A DNA stretch of 64,000 bases, from NCBI GenBank assembly GCA_947176535.1, contig CAMWQU010000003.1:1-64000 (forward strand). The letters run 5' to 3'. Both the position numbers and the translations under genes were made by a program. This document shows, piece after piece, positions 18,801-27,679 of this stretch (position 1 is the stretch's first letter; each line of letters begins with the position of its first letter). The notes beneath the pieces are model-generated. The model made no database searches, had not been told where the DNA came from, and was given only the letters and a program-made list of their open reading frames with translations. The stretch is from an uncultured Prevotellaceae bacterium. GTDB lineage: Bacteria; Bacteroidota; Bacteroidia; Bacteroidales; Bacteroidaceae.

Positions 18801-20230
18801 ATTTCCCAGCCCAGATGGTCTTTGTCAAGGTCGAGACATTCGCCACGCCCCACGTCGCCCACGGCCGGCAGGTACCACTTCTTGATGGGCTCTCCCGTGG
18901 CGGCATCGAACAATATCTGCGCCAGCATGTCGGGAGCATTCTGCTGTATGGAGAACGTCTCCAGTCCGGGACGCAGCGGGTCGATGTCGGCCGTCCGGTG
19001 GCGGTCGCCGTGGCTGATGCCGGTGTTGTAGAGCGTGTTGCCGTCGTGATTCATGCAGTAGGCACCGCTCGACATTTCATCCCGTCCGTCCCCGTCGGCA
19101 TCGAAAATTCGTATCTGATGGAACGTGGCCCCTCCCGTCGGACGCATGAACAACTGGTGCCAGTTGCCGGCCCTGCCCTCGCTGTCGAAATCGAAGGCGA
19201 ACGCGGAATTGCGGTACATGTGGCCGCCCGACGACGTGCGCGTGTGCCACTCCATGACGACGGCGGGGTGGATGCCGTCGTGATAGAAGATACCCACGTG
19301 TCCCACGTGCTTGTTGTATTCGTCGCCCATCAGCGAAGCCTTGTTCGTTCGGTTGTAAGCCTCATCGTAGGCCTGCTCCACGGAGGCTTTCTCCGCTCCC
19401 GTCAGACCGTCCACGACGGTGAAGTAGCGCGGGGCGTTCCGGTGCGTCTCGCCGTTGTAGTCGATGATGCCGTCGTTGTCCGTGTCGCCGGTGGCCGAAC
19501 CGTTCACGTACAGTCCCCACGTATTGTTCGCCTTGTCCCAGAAACGGGTGCCGTCCGAGGTCTGCACGATGACTTCGCCCAATCCGTCGCAGTCGATGTC
19601 GTAGGCGCATATCTGGTCATCCTGTCCCGTGGAGCTCCATTCGTTCGGGCCGAGGTCGATGGTCCAAAGGTAAGTGCCGTCGGCCAGATAGGCTTCCAAG
19701 TAATGCCGGTCTGAATTGACCGAGTTTCTGTCCACCACATAGTCGTATTCGCCGTTGCCGTTGAGATCGACCGGCCACACGAACTTCGTGCTGACATCCG
19801 CATTCCGGAGCGGACTGCCGTTGAAGGCTATCTCCATGAATATGTTCCTCAGCGTCTGCTTCTTCAGCGTGAAAGGCAGGCTCATCTCCCCCGTCCGCTC
19901 TTCCCCGCCATACGCATACACCATCTGCACGGCCACTTCCGTTCCCACGGGCACAAGGCTCGTGGTGGTCTTCATGTTCGTGTTGTCCAGCGGCTGGGTA
20001 TTGAGCAACTGGAAGTCGCCGCTTCCGCCCTTCCTCAGGTAGACATTCCACCGGGCATTTTCCGGGTCCTGAGCCAATCGGCGCCACGTAATGGTCACAT
20101 TGTTTCCGCTCTGCACGGCCACCACACCTCTGCCGAGGGGCTGTTGCAGGCGTTGTGCACAGGCGTGCCGGAGGGGCAGCAGCAAGCATAGGGTTATCGC
20201 AAGAAGCAATAAGTTCGAGTGTTTATTCAT
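15821..20230 (-). CDS. Giant PL11 rhamnogalacturonan lyase with autotransporter-type beta repeats
   Basis: A 1469-residue protein from the ATG at 20230 (an in-frame ATG at 20260 would precede the signal peptide and the promoter box, so it is rejected). Signal peptide through HACA, then a fibronectin-like segment and the PL11 beta-propeller (about residues 120-620) with DLNGNGEYDYVVDRNS, FDADGDGRDEMSSG and GDIIGDWREELILN, calcium-rich loops typical of the family. It cleaves the rhamnose-galacturonate backbone of RG-I by beta-elimination. Ordinary PL11 enzymes end near residue 620; here another 850 residues follow, with several passenger-associated repeats (KGQGTLSLYA, VGNGQLNITYAG, YGSGILTLTGE) predicting a long beta-helix. 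The end, DLKGNRID...GIYIWNKKKVV, matches the C-terminal tail of two other secreted proteins here. Coupled to the GH2 gene. Confidence 0.88.
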   Translation of the reverse strand: MNKHSNLLLLAITLCLLLPLRHACAQRLQQPLGRGVVAVQSGNNVTITWRRLAQDPENARWNVYLRKGGSGDFQLLNTQPLDNTNMKTTTSLVPVGTEVAVQMVYAYGGEERTGEMSLPFTLKKQTLRNIFMEIAFNGSPLRNADVSTKFVWPVDLNGNGEYDYVVDRNSVNSDRHYLEAYLADGTYLWTIDLGPNEWSSTGQDDQICAYDIDCDGLGEVIVQTSDGTRFWDKANNTWGLYVNGSATGDTDNDGIIDYNGETHRNAPRYFTVVDGLTGAEKASVEQAYDEAYNRTNKASLMGDEYNKHVGHVGIFYHDGIHPAVVMEWHTRTSSGGHMYRNSAFAFDFDSEGRAGNWHQLFMRPTGGATFHQIRIFDADGDGRDEMSSGAYCMNHDGNTLYNTGISHGDRHRTADIDPLRPGLETFSIQQNAPDMLAQILFDAATGEPIKKWYLPAVGDVGRGECLDLDKDHLGWEMFSTMDGYQVFDARGEKIEGLTGYFPTEGIWWDGELDRERVDSPDGSGYNADIRDFRNGRLIEMAKESGYTLKSSNGKRGKFWGDIIGDWREELILNREVDGVNTGIVGFTTDYTTNVNHIYCLQEDPHYRADCTTRGYYQSPDPGFYLGYDMPRPQLPPCMREDGKNMVCGIALGNATVTPREGLENLYLMPVKGQTLTLANAAGLQANTIIWKSQQGVAEVACNVEHTAKVVISEGTIMLKNATVKGQIDLRARGTLAGSGKVGSLVFEGALNSEGCRLKPQPSLTVGSTLNIDRKTYIEIAIDNGSTVNVEGDVNLTAPLVFNITSGNYAPGCYTLMNYTGTFTGSLSTVSFAGLTGLSYTVNNVTDGKGGRIELTIDSQRQPYDRIYWTGSESGAWDYQTANWADEQGEGLKFVAGDGVWFDDRAASTTVSVSELMPVGKVTFDGTKAYALSGKGGLSGNGDLYKKGQGTLSLYATKSDYTGSTVLESGIVRVKEIADKGTPSSIGTGENGNLQVGRATLVIDNTNTSTDRTVVLTGDTASISVPSGTVSLKGLISGNGTMKKVGNGQLNITYAGANTWNGTVLHAGTLAMGAWNTTFGKSKSPIHVIGNATIAMFDNNSTSAVPSFDNTVTIDKGKTLTFNAGSRCKVQGTLSGEGTFRISFPYVRGDFYTNCADFGGTLEVASGQFRLRQALNLKKGTLKLGGGVYAAGFSSDKNEGSFTHQLGGLASTATDAQISTGVWNVGYAGNNDTYAGTFNAGATLNKYGSGILTLTGESAGPLNIYEGEVEAKNSSAAVTTGLITVRSGGLLDGTGMVSSVVVQNGGTLGAGKAASTAVSTLTLNGNLTMNSGATLRVRTRSTSTRTTCDALNVKGKVTLASPKFVFSELSSSYTCAENAELKVLKVEGSISVTGDITIVPTQPAPGLAWDCSELESNGIIRVVKDPTAIDALTINDVEGKEIYDLKGNRIDRVTVPGIYIWNKKKVVITR

Positions 20231-20257
20231 CGCAGTAAAGTAATAGTTAGTTTCCCA

Positions 20258-20289
20258 CAAAGATATAAAATAGATACCAGACTGCCAAC
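20258..20289 (-). promoter_or_regulatory. Promoter of the PL11-GH2 operon
   Basis: On the minus strand: GTTG (20286-20289), 20-nt spacer, TATCTTTG (20258-20265), about 28 bp before the ATG at 20230. It matches the Bacteroidetes consensus at both boxes. The 66-bp palindrome lies about 95 bp further upstream. Confidence 0.72.
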
Positions 20290-20384
20290 TTTCCTTTAGA
20301 GTTTCTCTATATTCCGCCTCCTGCGTCGCCCGAACTTCCGCCCCGCCGTCCTATTCTTTCGCATCTGTCCCGCCGTGGACTTTA

Positions 20385-20450
20385 TTATTCAAAGGCGAGC
20401 GGTTAATTATTCGCTCACCTTTGAATAATTAACCGGTCACGACCGAATAA
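20385..20450 (+). repeat. 66-bp palindromic element, copy 2
   Basis: Same loop GCTCACCTTT and inner stem TTAATTATTC/GAATAATTAA as the others, but the outer arms differ: left TTATTCAAAGGCGAGC, right CACGACCGAATAA. The outer left arm is instead complementary over 13 of 14 positions to the loop plus inner right arm (TCACCTTTGAATAA). It lies in a divergent promoter region. Confidence 0.93.
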
Positions 20451-20524
20451 ACTCATCGTGCAGGCATACGGAGAACGTTTGCCAGTTGCAGGGCCCGCAT
20501 CCCCACCATTTTAAGGCCGATTAT

Positions 20525-20556
20525 TTGCTTTTCTCCCGAAGAAAGAGTACCTTTGT
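20525..20556 (+). promoter_or_regulatory. Promoter of the TonB receptor gene
   Basis: TTTG at 20525-20528, a 20-nt spacer and TACCTTTG at 20549-20556, a textbook match to the Bacteroidetes sigma-A promoter, about 35 bp before the ATG at 20592. Confidence 0.8.
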
Positions 20557-20591
20557 GCGCATTTACAATAAAACCGATAAAACATATCCCT

Positions 20592-23309
20592 ATGCAGAAA
20601 CATTTCCGTATGCTCATAATGGCGATGGCTTTCGGACTGGCCGCCACGGCACAGGCCCAGACCGTCATCAAGGGCAAACTGGTGGATGCCGAGAACGGCG
20701 AACCCCTGATAGGAGCGCAAATCCGCGTTCTGGGCGAGAAAGAGGCCACCGTGAGTGATGCCGACGGCAACTTCACGTTAAAGAATCCCCGCCGCCATCG
20801 CGAAATCACAGTATCGTATCTGGGTTTCAAGACCGAAAACTTCAAAGTGACGACGTCCGGCGAGATGGGTACGTTGCAGATTCAGCCCAACGAGGTGACG
20901 CTGGAGGGCGTGACCGTGACGGGTACGATGGCCTTCGACCGCAAGACGCCCGTGGCCCTGTCCAACATCACGGCCGAGGAGATAGAAGAGAAGCTGGGCG
21001 GGCAGGAGTTCACCGAGGTGCTGAAGAGCACGCCCGGCGTACACGCCAACAAGCAGGGCGGAGGCTACGGCGACTCGGAAATATGGATGCGCGGCTTCGA
21101 CAATACCAACGTGGCTACGATGGTGAACGGCGTGCCCATGAACGACATGGAGAACGGTACCGTCTACTGGAGCAACTGGGCCGGCATCAGCGAGGTGGCG
21201 AAAATCGTGCAGACGCAGCGCGGACTGGGAGCCACCAAGGTGAGTGCACCGAGCGTGGGCGGCACCATCAACATCATCACCAAAACCCTCGAACAGAAAC
21301 GGGGCGGAAGCCTGTCCTACACGATGGGCAACAACGGAATGAACAAACTGAGTTTCAGCGTATCGACCGGTCTGTCCAAGAAGGGCTGGGGCATGACGCT
21401 GCTGGGCACGCGCCACTGGGGCGACGGCTATGTGCAGGGCACCGACTTCACGGGCTACACGTGGTTTGCCAGCATCGGCAAGAAGTTCAACGACCGGCAC
21501 GCCCTCTCGTTCACGGGTTTCGGCACGCTGCAGGACCACGGGCAACGCGTCAGCAGCCAGAAGTACGGCCCCCTCACCGTGGCCGAATGGGCACGCGTGC
21601 GGCAGACCTACGGCGACAAGCATTATCAGTATAACCCCACATTCGGCTACCTGCACGGCGAGGCATACAACGCCATGCGCAACCGTTACCACAAACCGCA
21701 ACTGTCGCTCAACCACGATTGGACCATCGACAAGCGCAGCAGCCTGTCCACGGCTCTGTACATGAGCATCGGACGCGGCAGCGGCACCACGGGCGAAGGC
21801 TTCGGAAGCGGTGCATACACTGACATCCGCGGCGTGAGCAACGGACACGTGCTCAATACGTTCCGCAATGCCGACGGCACGTTTGACTACGATGCGCTCT
21901 ACGACCGCAATGCCGAGAGCAACACGGGTTCGCTGTTCGCACTGGCCAACAGCGTGAACAACCACCTGTGGACGGGTCTCCTGAGCACCTACACGAACCA
22001 GATTAACGAACACTGGAACCTGTCCGGCGGTGTGGACTTCCGCTACTACAACGGTACGCACAAGACCGTCATCCGCGACCTCATGGGCGGACAGTATTTC
22101 ATCGACTACGACCAACGCAGCAAGATTGACCCCAGCAACAACGCTATCGCCGCCGACCCCAACTGGCTCTACCAGAAGATTGGCGTGGGCGACATCACGT
22201 ACCGCAACTATGACGGCTACGTCGTTCAGGAGGGTGCCTTCGCGCAGGCCGAATACAACGTCGGCGGTCTCAGTGCCTACGTGAACGGCGGATTCAGCAA
22301 CACCACCTACTGGCAGCGCAACCATTACTATTACGAGAAGTCGAAAGAGAAAAGCGACAACGTGAACTTCGCCGGCGGCAACATCAAGGGCGGTGCCAAC
22401 TACAACATCAACGACTACCACAATGTTTTCTTCAATCTCGGCTACATCAGCCGTGCGCCCAAGTACAATGCGGCTTTCATGAAGTGCGAGACCAGCAATA
22501 TGCTGAACACCGAGGCCAAGAACGAGAAGGTGCTGTCTTTCGAGGTGGGCTACGGATTCCACTGGCAGTGGATGCAACTGAAGCTCAACGGATACTACAC
22601 GAAGTGGCTGGACAAGAGCATGAGCAAATACATCGACAGCTTCCAGGAACTGGCCTACATCAACATGACCGGTGTGGACGCCCGCCACATGGGTATCGAA
22701 CTGGAGGGCAAACTGGAGCCCACGAAATGGCTTACCGTCAAGGGTATGCTGTCGCTGGGCGACTGGCAGTGGTGCAGCAACGCTGAGGGTTACGTCTACA
22801 ACGAACGCGGGCAGGCACTCACGGCCGACGGACTGGTGACTGCCGTAGGTGCCGCCGACCATGCCAAGGCGAACATCAATCTGGACGGCATCCGCGTGGG
22901 TGGTTCCGCACAGACGACGGCCGCCCTCGGCGCGGACTTCAAACTGGGCCGCGTGCTCGGTCTGCACGACGGACAGGAACTGAAAATCGGAGGCGACTGG
23001 ACATACTACGGACGCAACTACAGCTACTACTCGTTCAACGGCAGCGATCTGAGCATCGGACGCACGTTCAAGCCCACCGAGCCGTGGAAAGTGCCTGCGG
23101 CCAGTCAGGTGGATATACATGCCAACTACAAGTTCAAGGTCGGAAACCACATTACCGCTACGCTGAGCGGTGTTGTGAACAATCTGCTCGACTATCAGTA
23201 CATCGGCAAAGCCTACAACCCCGCCAGCGGAAAGGCCGCAGCCGACAACGTATATGTCTTTTACCAGTTCGGCCGCACGTACACCATACGGCTGAAACTG
23301 AATTTCTAA
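20592..23309 (+). CDS. TonB-dependent outer-membrane receptor
   Basis: A 905-residue beta-barrel receptor starting at the ATG at 20592 (signal peptide MQKHFRMLIMAMAFGLAATA). Domains: carboxypeptidase-regulatory-like (KGKLVDAENGEPLIGAQIRV, about 25-100), plug (IEEKLGGQEFTEVLKSTPGV ... SVGGTINIITKT, about 115-230), then the barrel to the C-terminal aromatic residue. It imports a substrate across the outer membrane using TonB energy. Unlike SusC pairs it has no SusD gene after it; a different lipoprotein follows 33 bp downstream. The adjacent but divergent PL11-GH2 genes might share its substrate, but this is not shown. An in-frame ATG 13 codons earlier lies inside the promoter and is rejected. 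Confidence 0.93.
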   Translation: MQKHFRMLIMAMAFGLAATAQAQTVIKGKLVDAENGEPLIGAQIRVLGEKEATVSDADGNFTLKNPRRHREITVSYLGFKTENFKVTTSGEMGTLQIQPNEVTLEGVTVTGTMAFDRKTPVALSNITAEEIEEKLGGQEFTEVLKSTPGVHANKQGGGYGDSEIWMRGFDNTNVATMVNGVPMNDMENGTVYWSNWAGISEVAKIVQTQRGLGATKVSAPSVGGTINIITKTLEQKRGGSLSYTMGNNGMNKLSFSVSTGLSKKGWGMTLLGTRHWGDGYVQGTDFTGYTWFASIGKKFNDRHALSFTGFGTLQDHGQRVSSQKYGPLTVAEWARVRQTYGDKHYQYNPTFGYLHGEAYNAMRNRYHKPQLSLNHDWTIDKRSSLSTALYMSIGRGSGTTGEGFGSGAYTDIRGVSNGHVLNTFRNADGTFDYDALYDRNAESNTGSLFALANSVNNHLWTGLLSTYTNQINEHWNLSGGVDFRYYNGTHKTVIRDLMGGQYFIDYDQRSKIDPSNNAIAADPNWLYQKIGVGDITYRNYDGYVVQEGAFAQAEYNVGGLSAYVNGGFSNTTYWQRNHYYYEKSKEKSDNVNFAGGNIKGGANYNINDYHNVFFNLGYISRAPKYNAAFMKCETSNMLNTEAKNEKVLSFEVGYGFHWQWMQLKLNGYYTKWLDKSMSKYIDSFQELAYINMTGVDARHMGIELEGKLEPTKWLTVKGMLSLGDWQWCSNAEGYVYNERGQALTADGLVTAVGAADHAKANINLDGIRVGGSAQTTAALGADFKLGRVLGLHDGQELKIGGDWTYYGRNYSYYSFNGSDLSIGRTFKPTEPWKVPAASQVDIHANYKFKVGNHITATLSGVVNNLLDYQYIGKAYNPASGKAAADNVYVFYQFGRTYTIRLKLNF

Positions 23310-23342
23310 CGAAACACTATAAAGGATTAAACGTAGACAGAC

Positions 23343-24878
23343 ATGAATATCAAACATATCTTCCCCATTGCTCTCGCAGCCGTTGCCCTCGTGTCCTGCG
23401 AGGACTACACCGAGCACAACTTCGGAAAATCCGAGGAACTCTACCAGCCTCAGCAGGTGAACCTGCTTCAGGTAAAGCTGAACGAATCCATCTACGAGAC
23501 TATCGCCGACAACGAGACCAACGTGACCCTTGCCGCAGAGGCCGAGGATGAGGGCGAAACACTGGCCCAGTTGCAACTGCTGAAACGTAAGAAACGCTTC
23601 TTCGGCAACATCACGCCCGAAAAGTATCTTCCGGCCGTCATGAAAGAGGTCATCGGCAACACGCAGTATTACAGCATTACCGTGGGCTCGCGCGTCACCG
23701 TCACCTTCGACCAGGAAGTGGAGACGGGCGCAACGGACAACAACGCCTACGTGCTCGCAACCGGCGAACTGACGGCGGCAGGCAAATACCTGCTGGTGGC
23801 CAAAGGCGAAAAGCAGGTGCTGACGGACAGCGACGATGCCCTTACGGACGCAGCCTCCGACAACGGGTACATCTACCCCTCCACAAACGGAAAAACGCAC
23901 AGGGAGGTCACCCGACTGAGCAACGATGCCATCAAGTTGGACGAGACCTCCACGGGCTATCTCTTCAACATCGACAAGGACGGCGACAACTGGCTCATCT
24001 GCAATTTCCAGGACAACTATCTCTACCTGAAGAAAGACCAAAACACGTTCAGCTACATCGACGACCTCGGAGAACTTGAGGACGAACAGTACCCCGCCTG
24101 GAAGATTACGTACAATGCGAATGACTTCACCTACAACATCGTAAATGCCGAGACCGGACAGGTGATGCTCTACGAGACCGACGGCGGCATGGCGGGTGCT
24201 TACAGCGACAAGGGCAGCGCAAACAGCTATCAGGACGGTTATGTAGCTATCGAGCTGTACAAGGCGGGACACGCCAACGAAATAGAAACTGCGGAAATGA
24301 CTTTCGAGCTTACCGACGAGGGATGGCAAGTCATAGAGGGCTATCTGGGCCAGATATTCAAGGGTACCGGAGGTTCCGACAATGCCGAGTTCATCTACAA
24401 CACCTACGGATGGAGCATTGAGCACGAAGGCCCCATCGGCGACCTGAGCTACGTATGGAAAGTGGATAACATGTACGGTCTGCGCGCCAGTGCGTACAAA
24501 GGAACGGCCTATGCCGTGAAATCATGGGTCATCAGTCCCACGTTCAGCCTGGAGAAGGCCAAGAATCCCGCGCTCATCTTCAGTCAGGCCCAGAAGTTCG
24601 CAGGCTTCCCCGTGTCGCAGTATCTGCAAGTGTGGATAAGCACCAACTACGAGGGAGTGGGCAAACGGAGCGAGGCTTCGTGGAAAAACATTTCCAAACT
24701 CGTCAATAACTGGCCGGACGGCAGCAACTGGAACTTCATCCGCGACACGGTATCGCTGGCAGACTACGCCGGGGAGACAAACGTGAACGTGGCTTTCCGC
24801 TACTTGTCCACCGAGGAGCATGCCGCCACGTGGGAGGTAGACTCCATCTATGTGAAGGAACTGAAGATAAAGGACTAA
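23343..24878 (+). CDS. Surface lipoprotein with choice-of-anchor-J domain
   Basis: A 511-residue lipoprotein: signal peptide ending in the lipobox VALVSC (Cys about 19). The middle (~110-320) is not recognised. The last ~170 residues, from LSYVWKVDNMYGLRASAYKG to ATWEVDSIYVKELKI, form a jelly-roll of the choice-of-anchor-J/cleaved-adhesin type. The same domain occurs in the secreted protein at 51689-53173. It follows the TonB receptor by 33 bp and is followed by holB after 1 bp, so it is probably the receptor's surface partner in place of SusD. Ligand unknown. Confidence 0.8.
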   Translation: MNIKHIFPIALAAVALVSCEDYTEHNFGKSEELYQPQQVNLLQVKLNESIYETIADNETNVTLAAEAEDEGETLAQLQLLKRKKRFFGNITPEKYLPAVMKEVIGNTQYYSITVGSRVTVTFDQEVETGATDNNAYVLATGELTAAGKYLLVAKGEKQVLTDSDDALTDAASDNGYIYPSTNGKTHREVTRLSNDAIKLDETSTGYLFNIDKDGDNWLICNFQDNYLYLKKDQNTFSYIDDLGELEDEQYPAWKITYNANDFTYNIVNAETGQVMLYETDGGMAGAYSDKGSANSYQDGYVAIELYKAGHANEIETAEMTFELTDEGWQVIEGYLGQIFKGTGGSDNAEFIYNTYGWSIEHEGPIGDLSYVWKVDNMYGLRASAYKGTAYAVKSWVISPTFSLEKAKNPALIFSQAQKFAGFPVSQYLQVWISTNYEGVGKRSEASWKNISKLVNNWPDGSNWNFIRDTVSLADYAGETNVNVAFRYLSTEEHAATWEVDSIYVKELKIKD

Positions 24879-24879
24879 G

Positions 24880-26004
24880 ATGCTGTTCAGGGACATCGTA
24901 GGACAGGAAGAGGTCATCCGCCAACTGACCCGGCAGGTGAGCGAGGGGCGGCTGCCCCACGCGCTGATGCTGTGCGGGCCGGAGGGGAGCGGCAAGCTGC
25001 CCATCGCGTTGGTGCTGGCCCGGTACCTGCTGTGCGAAAGTCCCGAAAACGGCGAACCGTGCGGCCACTGCCATTCGTGCCATATGACTGAAAACTGGGC
25101 CCATCCCGACCTGCATTTCTCGTTCCCCCTCATCAAGGGGAAGAGCAGCGAGCAGCCCATATCGGACGACCGGCTGACGGAATGGCGCGAGCAGCTCGGT
25201 CGCACGCCCTACTTCACCCCCAACGACTGGTTGGCCGACCTGCACGCCGAAAATCAGCAGTTGCAATTCTACGTCAGCGAGAGCGACGCCCTGCAGCGCA
25301 AACTGTCGTTGAAATCCAGTCAGGGAAGCTACCGCGTGGTGCTCATCTGGCTGCCGGAGAAAATGCCGCCCGCAACGGCCAACAAACTGTTGAAGCTCAT
25401 CGAGGAGCCGCCCGCCAAGACCCACTTCCTGCTGATAAGTCAGGAGCCCGACGCCGTGTTGGGCACCATCATCAGCCGCACGCAACGCATCGTGGTACCG
25501 GCCCTGAGCGAGGGAGTCATCGCACGGGCACTTACGGAACGTCACCGGCTACCCGAAACGACGGCACAGAACCTGGCTCACATCGCGCAGGGAAGCTACA
25601 CCCGTGCGCTGGAACTCATCGAGGAGGACAGCAACCGGCGCGAATATTTCGACCTCTTCGTGCAGTTCATGCGCCTCTGCTACATGCGCAACATCAAGGA
25701 ACTGCGGCAATGGACGGAGCAGGTGAGCGGCATGGGGCGCGAACGGCAGAAGCACATGCTCGACTACTGCCAACGACTCGTGCGCGAGAATTTCATCTAC
25801 AATTTTCGATGCGAAAAGCTCAACTACATGACGGAGCAGGAGGCGCAGTTTGCCCGCAACTTCTCCCGGTTCATCAACGAACGCAACGTCATCCCCATCA
25901 TGGAGGAGTTCGCGGCCTGCCGGAACGACATCGAACAGAACGTCAGCGCAAAGATGGTTTTCTTTGACCTCGCTATAAAGATTATATTACTACTGAAGAA
26001 ATAA
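24880..26004 (+). CDS. holB: DNA polymerase III delta' subunit
   Basis: A 374-residue clamp-loader ATPase homologue. FRDIVGQEEVIRQLTRQV opens the AAA+ domain; Walker A is GPEGSGK (about 34-40); CGHCHSCHM (about 61-69) is the zinc-binding module; KLLKLIEEPPAKTHFLLIS precedes the sensor region with ISRTQRI. It acts in the gamma/tau complex that loads the sliding clamp. The ATG comes 1 bp after the lipoprotein stop, so expression may depend on read-through from the TonB operon or on an unseen internal promoter. The holB-ricT-gldH order is conserved in Bacteroidetes. Confidence 0.93.
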   Translation: MLFRDIVGQEEVIRQLTRQVSEGRLPHALMLCGPEGSGKLPIALVLARYLLCESPENGEPCGHCHSCHMTENWAHPDLHFSFPLIKGKSSEQPISDDRLTEWREQLGRTPYFTPNDWLADLHAENQQLQFYVSESDALQRKLSLKSSQGSYRVVLIWLPEKMPPATANKLLKLIEEPPAKTHFLLISQEPDAVLGTIISRTQRIVVPALSEGVIARALTERHRLPETTAQNLAHIAQGSYTRALELIEEDSNRREYFDLFVQFMRLCYMRNIKELRQWTEQVSGMGRERQKHMLDYCQRLVRENFIYNFRCEKLNYMTEQEAQFARNFSRFINERNVIPIMEEFAACRNDIEQNVSAKMVFFDLAIKIILLLKK

Positions 26005-26073
26005 CACCCGACAACGCCTCGGATCCGCATCCGGGCGGCCCGTCAGGGAACAAGGAAACTAAAGACAAAGACT

Positions 26074-27213
26074 ATGGAACTCGACTATACCTGTGGAAAC
26101 GACCTACGGGGCCTGTGCGCCAAGGGTTGCGGCCACGACCAATGCCAACTGAACGTACACGACTATCTGGCCGACCTCCCCGACAATCAGGCGGTGACCG
26201 ACCTCGTGGAGGTGCAGTTCAAGAACACCCGAAAGGGCTTTTACCGCAACGACAACCACCTGCCCCTGCAGAAGGGCGACCGGGTGGCCGTGGAGGCATC
26301 GCCGGGTCACGACATCGGCATCGTCACCATGACGGGCCGGCTGGTGGCTCTGCAGATGAAGAAAGCCTACCTGAAACCCGGAGAGGAGATAAAACGCATC
26401 TACCGCGTGGCACGTCCCGTGGACATGGAGAAATACCGCGAGGCCAAAGCACGCGAGCACAACACCATGATACAGGCCCGGCAGGCGGCCAAGGATTTGG
26501 GACTGGAGATGAAAATCGGCGACGTAGAGTTTCAGGGAGACGGCAATAAGGCCATCTTCTACTACATCGCCGAAGGCCGCGTGGACTTCCGCGAACTCAT
26601 CAAGGTACTGGCGGAGCTCTTCCACGTGCGCATCGAGATGCGCCAGATCGGTGTCCGTCAGGAGGCCGGACGCATCGGCGGCTTCGGCCCCTGCGGCCGT
26701 CAGTTGTGCTGCTCCACATTCATCCGTTCGTTCCAGAGCGTGGGAACGGCAGCCGCACGTTTTCAAGACATCAGCCTCAATCCGCAGAAACTGGCCGGAC
26801 AGTGTGCCAAACTGAAGTGCTGCATGAACTACGAGGTAGACCAGTACATCGAGGCCGGACGGCGGCTGCCCAGTCGCGAAATCTCGTTAGAGACGATGGA
26901 CGGCGAATATTATTTCTTCAAGGCCGACATCCTCTCCAACATGGTGACATACAGCACCGACCGCCGCATCGCCGCCAATCTGACGACCATCCCCGCCCGC
27001 AGAGCGTTGGACATCATAGAGATGAACCGCCGGGGCGAAAAGCCCGTCACCTTGGAGGAGGAAGGCAAGCTGGTAGAGAATGCCCCCGTGGACTTGGCCG
27101 CACAGGACGACCTGCATCGCTTCGATAAGCAGAAGAAACGCAAAAAGAAAAATAACAACCGGGAGCGCCGTCGCAACGAGGAGAAGAAACCGCGTCACAA
27201 CGATGGAGCCTAA
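26074..27213 (+). CDS. ricT: RicT/YaaT (PSP1-domain) protein
   Basis: A 379-residue cytoplasmic protein with a PSP1 C-terminal domain. Cysteine sets CAKGCGHDQC (about 11-20), GFGPCGRQLCC (about 207-217) and CAKLKCC are the conserved metal or Fe-S ligands of the RicT family, which in Bacillus helps RNA processing with RicA and RicF. RicA/RicF partners are not evident here, so the role in Bacteroidetes is uncertain. The C-terminal ~35 residues are a lysine/arginine-rich tail likely to bind nucleic acid. It follows holB by 69 bp and overlaps the gldH start by 11 bp. Confidence 0.88.
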   Translation: MELDYTCGNDLRGLCAKGCGHDQCQLNVHDYLADLPDNQAVTDLVEVQFKNTRKGFYRNDNHLPLQKGDRVAVEASPGHDIGIVTMTGRLVALQMKKAYLKPGEEIKRIYRVARPVDMEKYREAKAREHNTMIQARQAAKDLGLEMKIGDVEFQGDGNKAIFYYIAEGRVDFRELIKVLAELFHVRIEMRQIGVRQEAGRIGGFGPCGRQLCCSTFIRSFQSVGTAAARFQDISLNPQKLAGQCAKLKCCMNYEVDQYIEAGRRLPSREISLETMDGEYYFFKADILSNMVTYSTDRRIAANLTTIPARRALDIIEMNRRGEKPVTLEEEGKLVENAPVDLAAQDDLHRFDKQKKRKKKNNNRERRRNEEKKPRHNDGA

Positions 27214-27679
27214 TCCCGCACGCTGTCTACTGCTGCCGGTCGTGCTCCTTCTGACGGTGGCCTGCCGGCGGACTACACTCATGCACCACTACGAACACGT
27301 CAGTTCCGAAGGATGGGCGCGCACCGACACGCTTCGCTTCCGGCTGCCCGAAGTTCGCGACAGCGGCGACTACCTCCTCGATTTGGGTATGCGATATACC
27401 GCCACTTTCCCGTACCGGGGTGTATGGGTGGTAGCGGAAACCCGCCTTTGCGGCGATTCCGTCGCATGCCGCGACACCCTATACTTCGCCATGACCGACG
27501 AGACGGGCGCACCCGTCACCGAGGGTGTCAATCTGTTGCAGCACGAAAGCCGCCTCACTACCCTGCATCTCTGCGAGGGGGATTCGCCGCAGATTCACAT
27601 CCGCCACATCATGAACCGGGAACTCATTCCCGGCATCCGGGAAGTGGGCCTGCGCGCCACCCTCCGGCAACGTCCATAG
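27203..27679 (+). CDS. gldH: GldH-like lipoprotein
   Basis: A 158-residue lipoprotein. The start is the ATG at 27203, overlapping ricT in another frame; the signal CLLLPVVLLLTVAC ends in a lipobox cysteine. Residues like HYEHVSSEGWARTDTLRF and GMRYTATFPYRGVWV match GldH, a lipoprotein first found as necessary for gliding in Flavobacterium. In non-gliding Bacteroidales it persists next to holB and ricT, so its general role is cell-envelope related and not defined. Length is usual for the family. Confidence 0.82.
   Translation: MEPNPARCLLLPVVLLLTVACRRTTLMHHYEHVSSEGWARTDTLRFRLPEVRDSGDYLLDLGMRYTATFPYRGVWVVAETRLCGDSVACRDTLYFAMTDETGAPVTEGVNLLQHESRLTTLHLCEGDSPQIHIRHIMNRELIPGIREVGLRATLRQRP

Larger units (their letters stand above)
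20261..20591. other. Divergent intergenic region with two promoters and palindrome copy 2
   Basis: Separates the leftward PL11 operon from the rightward TonB receptor gene. It holds a promoter at each end and the 66-bp element between them. The GC-rich flanks of the element (about 20310-20384) carry no recognisable gene. Confidence 0.75.

Noticed and set aside
18116-19714. A 532-codon plus-strand frame opposite the PL11 gene
   Set aside because: Antisense shadow; no domain and no promoter.
20778-24425. A 1215-codon open frame on the minus strand opposite the TonB receptor and lipoprotein genes
   Set aside because: Mirror of GC-rich coding DNA; low-complexity Val/Leu/His-rich protein with no domains, while the plus strand encodes clear families.
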